This document shows positions 7,005 to 15,662 of a DNA stretch of 25,373 nucleotides, piece by piece. The notes beneath the pieces were generated by a model. It had not been told where the DNA came from. It ran no database searches and saw nothing but the letters and a program-made list of their open reading frames with translations. The DNA lies in assembly GCA_031278315.1 (NCBI GenBank), contig JAITKS010000433.1, positions 1 through 25,373 of the forward strand, in the 5' to 3' direction. The stretch's first letter is position 1; each line of letters begins with the position of its first letter. Position numbers and translations under genes: made by a program. The stretch is from Planctomycetaceae bacterium. GTDB taxonomy: Bacteria > Planctomycetota > Planctomycetia > Pirellulales > Thermoguttaceae.

Positions 7005-8738
7005 ATGATTTTAATTAAAAGTCTAAAAAAATTTTTTGCGGGGAGTTCTATTCCGGCTATTGATAATATTTCTGTACAAATTTTATCGGGTCGAATTACC
7101 GGAATAGTCGGTCCCGACGGTGCAGGCAAAACGACATTAATACGTCTAATTGCCGGATTACTTGAACCAAGTGAAGGTAATATCAGCGTATTCGGGTATG
7201 ATTCTGTCAAAGAAACGCCGGCAATTCGTGAAATCATGGGATACATGCCGCAACGTTTCGGACTATACGAAGATTTGACTGTTATCGAGAATCTGAAATT
7301 ATACGCCGAAATACGCGGACTAGAAAAATCTGAACAAAAAAATCGTTTCGATGAATTATTACAATTTACAAATTTGGAACCGTTTGCTATGCGGATTTCA
7401 GGACGTCTTTCCGGCGGGATGAAACAAAAACTCGGCTTAGCTTGTTCGCTTATAAAAATGCCGAAATTATTGTTGCTAGATGAACCCGGTGTCGGTGTTG
7501 ATCCGATTAGCCGCCGAGAGTTATGGAGAATGATTCGTGAACTCATTACACATGACGTGATTGCGGTCTGGAATACTGCATATCTTGACGAAGCTGAAGC
7601 GTGTGATGATGTTTTGTTATTGAACAGGGGTAAACAACTTTTTCACGGCAAGCCTGAAAATTTAACGCAGAAAATTATCGGCAGGGTCGTAAGTGTGTCG
7701 GGTTTAACGGCGGGCAAGCGGAGAAAATTTCTAGCACGAATTATCCAAGAACCTGAAACGCTTGATGGAACCGTGCAAGGAAATGCAATTCGTGTTGTGT
7801 TAAAGGCGGGCATATCACCGCAACAATTAAACGTACAGAAATTGATAGATGAATCGGATAAAGTAGAAATCGTTCCGGTAAAACCGCGTTTCGAGGACGG
7901 TTTTATTGATATTCTCGGCGGGACGGTTAAGCGGGAATCGGCTTTAGCGCAACGAAAAATCAAATTAGCAAATGATGACAAACCGGTTGTAATTGCACAT
8001 AATTTGACTAAACGATATGGTACGTTTACTGCTGTCCGTAATAATAATTTTGAAATTAAACGAGGTGAAATTTTCGGTTTACTTGGACCAAATGGTGCCG
8101 GTAAAAGTACAATTTTTAGAATGTTATGCGGTTTAATTAAGCCGACGGAAGGTGAAGGATTTATTGCAGGATATAATCTTAACAAGTCGCCGTCGAGAGC
8201 GCGTTCGAGACTTGGTTACATGGCGCAAAAATTTTCAATGTACGGCGAGTTGACTGTTAGACAAAACTTGAATTTTTTTGCCGGTGTTTACGGACTATGG
8301 GGATTTGCAAAGCGAAAGGCAATAAATAATGTAATAGAAATATTTGATCTTGAGCAATATGCATCGATCAATGCGTCGTTATTACCGTTAGGATTTAAGC
8401 AACGTTTATCGTTAGCGGCTGCTCTGATGCATGAACCGGATGTATTATTTCTTGACGAACCGACATCTGGTGTTGACCCAATAACAAGACGTGAATTTTG
8501 GTCTCATATAAACGCATTAGTTGAAAGCGGGATTACTATATTAGTCACGACGCATTTCATGGATGAAGCAGAATATTGCGACAGAATTGCATTAATGTAT
8601 AACGGTGAAACCATCACAACAGGGACTCCGGACGACTTAAAATTATCTGTAAAAAACAGTACGTCGATAATTAATCCAACTCTTGAAGACGCATTTATCA
8701 TACTAATCGAAAAAATGGAAAACGCGGTCAGTGGTTAG
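7005..8738 (+). CDS. Double ABC ATPase of YbhF type
   Basis: Two nucleotide-binding domains in one 577-aa chain (YbhF has about the same size), energising an ABC-2 exporter with the preceding adaptor. Domain 1: Walker A GPDGAGKT (36-43), signature LSGGM (135-139), Walker B LLLLDEP, but Ala192 (NTAYLDEAE) where the switch His belongs. Domain 2: Walker A GPNGAGKST (361-369), degenerate signature LPLGFKQ (460-466), Walker B LFLDEPTSGVD, intact His517 (TTHFMDEAE). A linker of about 80 residues separates them. In a paired dimer this predicts one canonical and one degenerate ATP site. YbhF/YbhG normally work with permeases YbhS and YbhR; none follow. The final codons (AVSG, stop TAG at 8736-8738) lie inside a heptamer repeat, so the C-terminus may have been altered by repeat insertion. 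Confidence 0.93.
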   Translation: MILIKSLKKFFAGSSIPAIDNISVQILSGRITGIVGPDGAGKTTLIRLIAGLLEPSEGNISVFGYDSVKETPAIREIMGYMPQRFGLYEDLTVIENLKLYAEIRGLEKSEQKNRFDELLQFTNLEPFAMRISGRLSGGMKQKLGLACSLIKMPKLLLLDEPGVGVDPISRRELWRMIRELITHDVIAVWNTAYLDEAEACDDVLLLNRGKQLFHGKPENLTQKIIGRVVSVSGLTAGKRRKFLARIIQEPETLDGTVQGNAIRVVLKAGISPQQLNVQKLIDESDKVEIVPVKPRFEDGFIDILGGTVKRESALAQRKIKLANDDKPVVIAHNLTKRYGTFTAVRNNNFEIKRGEIFGLLGPNGAGKSTIFRMLCGLIKPTEGEGFIAGYNLNKSPSRARSRLGYMAQKFSMYGELTVRQNLNFFAGVYGLWGFAKRKAINNVIEIFDLEQYASINASLLPLGFKQRLSLAAALMHEPDVLFLDEPTSGVDPITRREFWSHINALVESGITILVTTHFMDEAEYCDRIALMYNGETITTGTPDDLKLSVKNSTSIINPTLEDAFIILIEKMENAVSG

Positions 8739-8909
8739 CGGTTAGCGGTCAGTGGTTAGTGGTTAGTGGTTAGTGGTTAGTGGTTAGTGGTTAGTTCGCA
8801 TGCGGAAATTGGTGATGGGGGTAAGTTCGAATCTCTAAATTCCGAAACTTTAATCATTAACCTTTAACTACTAAATATTAACCACTATCCCGTAATCCTG
8901 TCAAAAAAC
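8726..8909 (+). repeat. Heptamer (GGTTAGT) array element with CGCATGCG and GACAGGAT end
   Basis: About nine 7-bp units (GGTTAGT with GGTTAGC and GGTCAGT variants) run 8726-8795. They are followed by TTCGCATGCGGA (8795-8806), an AT-rich core, and a right end reading CACTATCCCGTAATCCTGTC (about 8882-8901). The right end is the reverse complement of the GACAGGAT block seen at 15380-15440 and 22320-22340. The matching left end is missing: the array starts inside the last codons of the upstream ATPase gene. Heptanucleotide tandem repeats are known in cyanobacteria (STRR), but this unit's origin is unknown to me. Confidence 0.8.
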
Positions 8910-8945
8910 ACGAAACAAACAAAAAAAATATGAAATAAAAATTTT

Positions 8946-9184
8946 TGTAATATATCCGTGAAATAATTTATTGTTGCCGGGAACGCGGTCGTCTCGACCG
9001 CATCTTTAGGCGTTTTTTTTACAAAAAAGATGCAGGCGGGACGCCTGCGTTCCCGCCGGCTAAAATATTTTTTAGTAATTCACTTAAATTGAAAATCTAA
9101 AATCTAAAATTACAAAATCTGATTTCTCTGTGTTCTCTGTGTTCTCTGTGGTTAATAAAAAAAACATTCCACTGATATATTACT
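8946..9184. repeat. Interspersed repeat element, copy A2 with both inverted ends
   Basis: Complete element of about 239 bp: left end TGTAATATATCCGTGAAAT (8946-8964), right end ATTCCACTGATATATTACT (9166-9184). Inside are two perfect 7-3-7 hairpins: GCGGTCG-TCT-CGACCGC (about 8986-9002) and GCAGGCG-GGA-CGCCTGC (about 9033-9049). A CTCTGTG block (about 9126-9150) lies near the right end. It is the inverted counterpart of A1 at 1-207. Its GC-rich hairpins stand out against the AT-rich surroundings. Confidence 0.85.
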
Positions 9185-9326
9185 AAAAAAAGAATTTTAA
9201 AGTGTAATTGGTATAGTTTTATACGTGAACGGTTACCTTTTTCGTTACAAAAAATAAAACCGAATTTTAAATTACTATATTACTACATTCTACATTCTAC
9301 ATTTTATATTCTTTATTTTTTATTCT

Positions 9327-12152
9327 TTATTTTTTCACGATATTTTTTTTGTTGTGTAATTTTTCGGGAACCGTTTCACTTCGGACTTCGTCGAATGTTA
9401 ATGCCGGACGATAATTCGGATCGTTGCGGAATTTAGAGTGTAAACGTCCCCAATAAGACGGATGGAATTGACAGTTGATATCAAGCCAATTTGTTATCGT
9501 TAATTTTTCCGTTTCTGAAAGTTTCAAATCAACCGCTTTGGCATGAGCCGTAACTAAATCATTAGTGTAACGATTTATAACAGGATTATCACGCGTAGTT
9601 TGCTTCCGATTATAAATCAACGCCGCTAATGGACTCGATAAAGCACCAGTTTGATACGGCGGAATATATTCAATACCATTCATCGCTGCATCTTCATCCC
9701 GATACTTGCGATTACCAAGCAATTGATGCTCCGACTTGCTAAGCCGAATAAGCGAATTATACGACACACTAAATGTTGCCTGCGGCTCACCGCGTAAATC
9801 AAGTCCCGCTTTTATTTCTTCGGCACCGCCATGACATGTTACACAATGTTTATCAAGAATCGGTTGAATTTGGCGGTCATAATCGAACACAATCTTGGCT
9901 TCCGCTTGACCCAATTGCGCAACAGGAATCGACGCTTCACGAAGTATTCCTTTCGGGATAGCAGCAGTTTGCGGAGGCGTCATGTCTGGTGTTTCATGAC
10001 AACCAACACAACTCCGTGTCTCACCCGGATTGTAATTGACAAAAGTCCGCTCCGTTTGAATCGCACAAAAATTCTTGTCCAAAGCCTGAAAATAAATTGC
10101 CTTTCCCGCCGGAACAAGAAAATGTGCACTCCCGTCTTCTTCAACCGGAACAACTCCATGTTGAACTTTAGCACTCAACATTCCGTTCCCCAAAGCACTG
10201 TGTGCATGAGTCGTTCCGGCATGATCGTCCCCGTAATTCTTGCGGGCTGACCACGGACGCGGTAACTGTTCAAGAATACGAATATATTTCACCTCGCCCC
10301 GCTTGACTTTTTCCATACCGACATAAATATCCGTAACAATACAACGTGCGAGTCCCTGCTCCGCTAGTTCCGCATCTACCGACATACCGGAAAGTTGTTG
10401 CACCGGCTTGCTGCGCGGAACAACCGGATAAGGATGCCAAAGCGATACGGTTGAGTCTTTGAGTAATATCGTTTCACGTCCGGATTCGTCAAGCAGCGCA
10501 AGATCGTAACCCGCCGGCTCCGACCAAATAAGACCCTTCGGTTTATGCGAAACAAGAAAAAGCTCAACAGAAATCGGATAAGGATTACGGAATAAACGAC
10601 CCGGTTTACCAGTTGATTCGTGAATCCAATTACCTTTTTCATCTTTGAAATGAAAACCATTATGATGAAACGCCGCAACATCGCCGGTAATGTAACGCAT
10701 GGCGTCGATACTCCGAATATTTTTCGCCGTGTCCACTAAAATTACTGTTCCAACCGCATTATTAGGACAACAATGAGAAGCACCAAGCATAACAATTTTA
10801 TTCGGTTCATCAGGAATTGCTCTCGCTTGAATCATCGTTTCGGGAAACGAAATAGAATTACCATAGACTTCCGCAGAACCGGAACCGTCTGGATTCATAC
10901 TCCAAAGAGCTTTAGCGTTGCCCGCAGATTTGTCAACATATTCCCAACGATGATACAAAATTCGTCCGTCGGAAAGAATGGTTGGAGTCGCTTCACTGAG
11001 TGCGCTTCGGCTTAACGGTCGTAAACAGGAACCGTCCGCATTCATTCTGTACAAATTTTTAACAGTAAAAGCGTCGCCGCTGTCGCAAAGAACTCCAAAT
11101 TGACATCGTGTTGTTGCAAAAACAATTCCGCCGTCGGGAAGATAACACGGTTCCATATCATCGGTTCCGTGATGATAACCGCGGCGGTATTTCTTAACGA
11201 GTTCCGCTTCGTTTGATTCCGGCAACGTTAATTGCCGTAAACCTGAACCGTCAATTCCGGCTTCATAAATCCGATAACCATCGTCGGGACCTTTTTTGAA
11301 ATCGAACACGATTTTTTTTGCATCAAACGATAAATCAAACCAACCGACAACACCGTTTCGTGTTAATTCCGGTACGATTTCGCGAACCTTACCGGTTTTC
11401 AAATTCAAAGCGCAAAGACCGCCGCCGGGCATCCAACGGCTATTGACATATTCCGTATAAATGTGATTACCGGTGTACGTAAAGCGTCGTATAAATAAAA
11501 TCTCTTCGATTCCGCGATCAAGCAATTTTTGTGCGGTATCGGAATGAAATTGCAGAGCAGCTTCCGAAACCGGCGGAACTCTGGGAGCGGGCGGTGCAGA
11601 CGGTGCTTTGGGAAAATTTTTCGTATATTCTTCAGTGCTAGGAAAAGAAACAGGAGTGTTACGGATTTGAAATGTTACCGTTCCGCGGCCTGAACCGCTG
11701 TCAAGACCGACTTTGGTTTCAAATCGTTTATATTTTCCGTCGAGTTTGAATTGAATTATTGATGGAGCGTGAGCCCAAAATCCAAACTTAAACGATTCAC
11801 CTGCAATCGAGAGCAGTTTTCCTTGATGATTTTTGTCAACGAGTAAGTTTCCCCAACCGGTTTTAACTGCAACTGGTTTTAATTCTGTTAATCGAAGAGG
11901 TTTATTGTTTTGGTCGTACAAGATTGGTTCTGCCCAGATTGCCTGATCGCTATCGTAGGAATCGCCGCCGTAACCGGCAACAAGATAGAGATCATCGGCT
12001 CCGTTCAAATCAACCCGAAGTGTTTGCGCTTTTGTTGCGGGAATGATTAACTTGGTTTCTACTGTTTTAAATTCTTCAGCAATAATCGTATTAAAACCAA
12101 GAATTGCAAAAATGAGAGTTGCGAAAATATGTGTTGTGAAAATGTTTTTCAT
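9327..12152 (-). CDS. HzsA-related diheme cytochrome with NPCBM-like N-terminus
   Basis: An exported 941-aa protein. A signal peptide (MKNIFTTHIFATLIFAILGF) is followed by an NPCBM-like carbohydrate-binding module (about 25-165; FGFWAHAPSIIQFKLDG). A TolB/WD40-type propeller like the middle of hydrazine synthase alpha follows (about 195-480, with repeats such as MNADGSCLRPLS and MNPDGSGSAEVY). The C-terminal part has two c-type haem sites, CVGCH (715-719) and CVTCH (770-774). HzsA-related proteins are common in non-anammox planctomycetes and their reaction is unknown; no HzsB/HzsC homologue is in this window, so hydrazine synthesis should not be assumed. The start is ATG 12152, supported by GAGGAGA (12159-12165) six bases upstream. 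A TTG five codons earlier would extend the frame but bypass this site. The next gene upstream is divergent, with a repeat element between. Confidence 0.88.
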   Translation of the reverse strand: MKNIFTTHIFATLIFAILGFNTIIAEEFKTVETKLIIPATKAQTLRVDLNGADDLYLVAGYGGDSYDSDQAIWAEPILYDQNNKPLRLTELKPVAVKTGWGNLLVDKNHQGKLLSIAGESFKFGFWAHAPSIIQFKLDGKYKRFETKVGLDSGSGRGTVTFQIRNTPVSFPSTEEYTKNFPKAPSAPPAPRVPPVSEAALQFHSDTAQKLLDRGIEEILFIRRFTYTGNHIYTEYVNSRWMPGGGLCALNLKTGKVREIVPELTRNGVVGWFDLSFDAKKIVFDFKKGPDDGYRIYEAGIDGSGLRQLTLPESNEAELVKKYRRGYHHGTDDMEPCYLPDGGIVFATTRCQFGVLCDSGDAFTVKNLYRMNADGSCLRPLSRSALSEATPTILSDGRILYHRWEYVDKSAGNAKALWSMNPDGSGSAEVYGNSISFPETMIQARAIPDEPNKIVMLGASHCCPNNAVGTVILVDTAKNIRSIDAMRYITGDVAAFHHNGFHFKDEKGNWIHESTGKPGRLFRNPYPISVELFLVSHKPKGLIWSEPAGYDLALLDESGRETILLKDSTVSLWHPYPVVPRSKPVQQLSGMSVDAELAEQGLARCIVTDIYVGMEKVKRGEVKYIRILEQLPRPWSARKNYGDDHAGTTHAHSALGNGMLSAKVQHGVVPVEEDGSAHFLVPAGKAIYFQALDKNFCAIQTERTFVNYNPGETRSCVGCHETPDMTPPQTAAIPKGILREASIPVAQLGQAEAKIVFDYDRQIQPILDKHCVTCHGGAEEIKAGLDLRGEPQATFSVSYNSLIRLSKSEHQLLGNRKYRDEDAAMNGIEYIPPYQTGALSSPLAALIYNRKQTTRDNPVINRYTNDLVTAHAKAVDLKLSETEKLTITNWLDINCQFHPSYWGRLHSKFRNDPNYRPALTFDEVRSETVPEKLHNKKNIVKK

Positions 12153-12158
12153 CAGGAA

Positions 12159-12165
12159 TCTCCTC
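12159..12165 (-). promoter_or_regulatory. Shine-Dalgarno that fixes the HzsA-related start
   Basis: GAGGAGA on the minus strand, six bases before ATG at 12150-12152. It overlaps the codons of a longer TTG-initiated frame, so the ATG is the better start. Confidence 0.8.
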
Positions 12166-12285
12166 AAAAAAATTGATCATTTGATTAAATTTGACAACTT
12201 GTTTTTTTGGGTGTATTGCCAAAAATGGACAAGACGATTTTCATTCTACTGATTATGGTGTTTGTGTCAAGATCATTAAAAATGT

Positions 12286-12728
12286 AGGTATATATCAGTA
12301 GAATTTTTTCAAAGGTTTCAAATTTATTTTTCCCTAACCTTGTTTTTTATTTACCACAGAGAACACAGAGAAAGATGATTTTGTAATTTTAGATTTTATA
12401 TTCGGGTAATATTTCTCAAAAATGTTTGTAGAGACACCAATGTCTTGTGTTTCTACGTTACGGCATAAGCTAACTATCAAGAAGTCCCGCAGGGACGACA
12501 CGGTTATTTCAGATTTTACCCAAATCTCATATCTCAATAAAGTGTCGTCCCTGCGGGACTTGGATAAGTTATAGTGTTCCTTTATCCGTAAGCTAAAGCA
12601 TACGGTTAATAAAGTTTTTTGGTGAATAGTCCCTAGCGGGACTTCTTGATAGTTAACTCCTTTTCGTGTATTTCGTGTTTAAATATTACAAAAAATTGAA
12701 AAACAATTATTCCACTGATATATTACAA
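12286..12728. repeat. Composite palindromic element C with inverted ends
   Basis: Ends GGTATATATCAGTAGAAT (12287-12304) and ATTCCACTGATATATTACA (12709-12727). Inside, in order: a CACAGAG block (12354-12374); a hairpin GTAGAGACAC/GTGTTTCTAC (12428-12437 and 12447-12456); an outer 22-bp inverted repeat with one difference (12469-12490 and 12636-12657, GGGACTTCTTGATAGTTAAC); a perfect 20-bp inverted repeat (12482-12501 and 12542-12561, GTGTCGTCCCTGCGGGACTT); and a TTTCGTG block (12661-12680). Each GTCCC-TGC-GGGAC core is itself a hairpin with a 3-nt loop. It reads as several repeat modules nested together. The remaining 12729-12906 holds one more end-like motif (12831-12849) and nothing else. 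Confidence 0.75.
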
Positions 12729-12906
12729 TTCATTTTTCATTACATTACTTGTGAGCCAATAATCAGATCGTCCTTTCGGGGTTGGTTTGATTAATACTTA
12801 AAATTACGTAATATAACGATGACTGCAAAAATTCAACTGATATATTACGAAACTTAAAATTCAACTTGATATGTTACGAAAGCGGCGTTCAAAATATTCT
12901 AAATAA

Positions 12907-15297
12907 ATGTTACAAAAATTATTATTGTTATTTATATTTTTTTTGACGATTAAATCGGCATTATATTCTCAAGATATTGATCCGGAGCAAGTCCGATTTG
13001 CTATTGAGCAGGGCAAGCAATTTCTAAAAAATCGTCAGAAGTCCAACGGTAATTGGGAAGAGGCGTCTAGTGAGGAGCGTTGCGGTTCTACTGCGCTTGC
13101 GATAATTGCGTTAATTAGCTGCGGCGAGCCGCGTAATTCTGCAACGATACGTCGGGGTATGAATTTTCTCCGTGCTTTTGCAGGCAGTAAAGCAGGACGG
13201 AATTATTCGATTTCACTTCAGACAATGGCATTTTGTTTAGTTGATCCGGTCAAAGACAGGGCGTTGATTAGTCAGAATGTTAAGTTACTTGAGAAAAATC
13301 AGATTCATAAGCGAGGCAGTCCGCATGAGGGCGGTTGGGATTATACGCCCGGAAGTGAAAGGTCGGATTTATCTAATTCACAATTTTCGATTCTTGCACT
13401 CTATGAGGCAGAACGTGTCGGCGTGAAAGTTAATGATGATACTTGGCGGCGAGCGTACCGTTATTGGAGTGATACGCAAAATACCGGTTTTCCTTCAACT
13501 GGTTCGTGGGGATATGTTCCGTCTGATTCCGGCAAGGGATGTACAGATCATCGCGGCAGTATGACTTGTGCCGGATTAGCAAGTTTAATTATTACTTCGG
13601 GCGTACTTGAGAAAGGTGCAGCAACAGTCGAAGGTGAGAAAATAATTTGTTTTCGGCAGCATAATAAATCGGCTGCGGAAAAATTAAAATTAGGATTTAA
13701 GTGGATAGCTGATCATTTTACAGTATCAAAAAATCCGGGTGTTGAGGGGACGTATCTTTATTATTATCTTTATGCACTCGAGCGTGTCGGAAGGATGACC
13801 AATCAGCGGTTTATCGGAAATCACGATTGGTATCGCGAGGGAACGGACAAGTTATTACATCTGCGGGACAAACTGGATGGAAGTTGGCGTGAAGGACAAT
13901 ACATTGATTCGCAGACTTCAATGGCATTACTTTTTTTGTCGAAAGGCAGACGTCCCGTATTACTCGCAAAAATTCAGTACGGAGAAGGCGATTTGTGGAA
14001 CTTACATCCAAACGACGCAAACAATTTAACTTTTCACGCCGAACAAAGATGGAACTTCGATCTAACTTGGCAAATCGTTGATATAAAACGAGCTAATGTC
14101 GATGATTTATTACAATCGCCGGTGCTTTATTTTTCGGGCAGTCATTCTCCGTTACCGTCGAATGATCATGAGATACGGTTACTCGTGCGTAATCTTCGCA
14201 GTTATCTTGATCAGGGCGGATTTATAATGGCGGACGCTCAATCGAATGACAAATCGTTTGATACAGGATTTCGTGAATTAATGCGAAGAGTATTACCTGA
14301 ACCGGAATATCGTTTATCGCTTCTTGACAAATCTCATCCGATTTGGTCTGCGGACGTAGTGATAGAACCGGATCAGATTCGTCCAATTGAGGGAATAAAT
14401 TTTGGATGTAGAACGAGTGTAGTTTACATTCCGCCTGTTCGGGATCAGTCCGGCAAGATTACTTTACCGTCGTTTTCGTGTTTGTGGGAGTTAGCGAAAA
14501 TATTTCAGCGTGAAGGTGTGTATTCGGTTGGAGTTCAGCGTCAGGTTAATGCGGGGGTAGGAATGGGATTGAATATACTTGCGTATGCGACTAATCGTGA
14601 ATTAAAAACGAAAGATCAAATGGCGCACGATTCAAGCAAAACTGATACGGAGAATGTACGGCGAGGACGAATTTTTGCGGCTGTGTTAGATCATGGAGGC
14701 GGAGCAGGTGTAGCACCGCGAGCTGTGCCGAATTTATTGAATTGGTCGGAATCGAATATCGGATTTCCAGTCGAATCGAAGGCAGAGTTAGTGAGTGTCG
14801 TAAGTAAAAAGTTTTATGATTATCCGATTTATTTTATGCACGGACGGAGCAAGTTCAATTTCACGAAAGAAGAGAGAGCAATTTTGAAAAAATATTTATT
14901 ATCCGGCGGATTTTTGTACGTTAATTCAATCTGCTCAACGAAAGCGTTTACGGAATCTTTCCAGAATGAAATGAAAGAAATCTTTGAAGGTGAGACAATG
15001 ATTCCGATACTGCCGGATGATGTTTTATTATCGAATCAATTTGGCGGATACGACATTAAAACACTAGAATTAAGAGTACCAGAACGAGTACCCGGCAAAC
15101 CAATGACAACACAAAAACGTAATGTTGAACCGGAACTTTATGGAATCAAAATAAATGACAAATGGGTAGTAATTTTTTCGCCTAACGACATAAGCTGCGC
15201 AATTGAAAGTGCAGGAACTTTAGAATGCCGCGGATACACTAGAGATTCAGCGTTACGTTTATCGGTAAATGTGTTACTCTATGCGTTGGAAAAATAA
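12907..15297 (+). CDS. Exported toroid (prenyltransferase/squalene-oxidase repeat) plus DUF4159 protein
   Basis: A 796-aa protein with a signal peptide (MLQKLLLLFIFFLTIKSALY). The N-terminal part (about 25-330) has alpha/alpha-toroid repeats of the prenyltransferase and squalene-oxidase type: FLKNRQKSNGNWEE, GGWDYTPGS, STGSWGYVPSD, KLDGSWREGQYIDSQTSMALL. The C-terminal part contains two DUF4159 blocks, around 360-460 (LTWQIVDIKRANVDDLLQSPVLYFSG) and around 590-790 (GRIFAAVLDHGGG, FPVESKAELVSVVSKK, LKKYLLSGGFLYV). This two-part arrangement occurs in planctomycete genomes, where the function is unknown; the toroid probably binds protein or peptide rather than acting as a cyclase, as I see no catalytic DxDD. 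No Shine-Dalgarno precedes the ATG; the signal peptide supports the start. The gene stands alone. Confidence 0.85.
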   Translation: MLQKLLLLFIFFLTIKSALYSQDIDPEQVRFAIEQGKQFLKNRQKSNGNWEEASSEERCGSTALAIIALISCGEPRNSATIRRGMNFLRAFAGSKAGRNYSISLQTMAFCLVDPVKDRALISQNVKLLEKNQIHKRGSPHEGGWDYTPGSERSDLSNSQFSILALYEAERVGVKVNDDTWRRAYRYWSDTQNTGFPSTGSWGYVPSDSGKGCTDHRGSMTCAGLASLIITSGVLEKGAATVEGEKIICFRQHNKSAAEKLKLGFKWIADHFTVSKNPGVEGTYLYYYLYALERVGRMTNQRFIGNHDWYREGTDKLLHLRDKLDGSWREGQYIDSQTSMALLFLSKGRRPVLLAKIQYGEGDLWNLHPNDANNLTFHAEQRWNFDLTWQIVDIKRANVDDLLQSPVLYFSGSHSPLPSNDHEIRLLVRNLRSYLDQGGFIMADAQSNDKSFDTGFRELMRRVLPEPEYRLSLLDKSHPIWSADVVIEPDQIRPIEGINFGCRTSVVYIPPVRDQSGKITLPSFSCLWELAKIFQREGVYSVGVQRQVNAGVGMGLNILAYATNRELKTKDQMAHDSSKTDTENVRRGRIFAAVLDHGGGAGVAPRAVPNLLNWSESNIGFPVESKAELVSVVSKKFYDYPIYFMHGRSKFNFTKEERAILKKYLLSGGFLYVNSICSTKAFTESFQNEMKEIFEGETMIPILPDDVLLSNQFGGYDIKTLELRVPERVPGKPMTTQKRNVEPELYGIKINDKWVVIFSPNDISCAIESAGTLECRGYTRDSALRLSVNVLLYALEK

Positions 15298-15334
15298 ATA
15301 GATGGAATTTCTAAAAACCTAATATAAAAATTTA

Positions 15335-15605
15335 TCGTTAGAAGGAACGCGGTCGTCTCGACCGTATCTTTAGTTTTGTTTTTTGACAGGTTTTGTTTTT
15401 TTGACAGGTTTACAAGATTACAGGATTACAAGATTGACAGGATTTTTAAATGATAAATTAAAAGAATCAAAACTTGAAACCATCACTTAGTTGATTAGTG
15501 ATTTAAACTTTAGAATCCGTGTTAATCTCCGCATGCGAACTAACCACTAACCACTAACCACTAACCACTAACAACTAACCGCTATCCTGTAATCCTGTCA
15601 AAAAA
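15335..15605 (-). repeat. Composite repeat: hairpin, GACAGGAT block and inverted heptamer array
   Basis: Starts with a GGAACGCGGTCGTCTCGACC hairpin module (about 15342-15361), then GACAGG/ACAGGATT units (15384-15442) and a shared stretch ending near 15470. TCTCCGCATGCGAAC (about 15526-15540) is followed by ACTAACC heptamers (15538-15581) and the end CCTGTAATCCTGTCAAAAAA (about 15586-15605). The order from hairpin to CGCATGCG repeats at 22262-22420 in the same orientation. The heptamer array is inverted relative to those at 8726 and 20914. An end motif, ATTCCACTGATCTATTACG, follows at 15609-15627. Confidence 0.8.
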
Positions 15606-15662
15606 AATATTCCACTGATCTATTACGAAATTTCAAATTTGAAGAATAAATATTGTCCAATT

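Noticed and set aside
8726..8800. Heptamer array as a CRISPR or telomere-like array
   Set aside because: Units are contiguous with no spacers, so not CRISPR; arrays are internal and short, so no support for a telomere role.
8811..8850. GTTCGAATC resembling a tRNA T-loop (also near 20980)
   Set aside because: No matching acceptor, D or anticodon arms; it is a conserved part of the heptamer element.
9327..12152. Hydrazine synthase (anammox) gene
   Set aside because: HzsB and HzsC are absent here, and HzsA-related proteins are common outside anammox bacteria.
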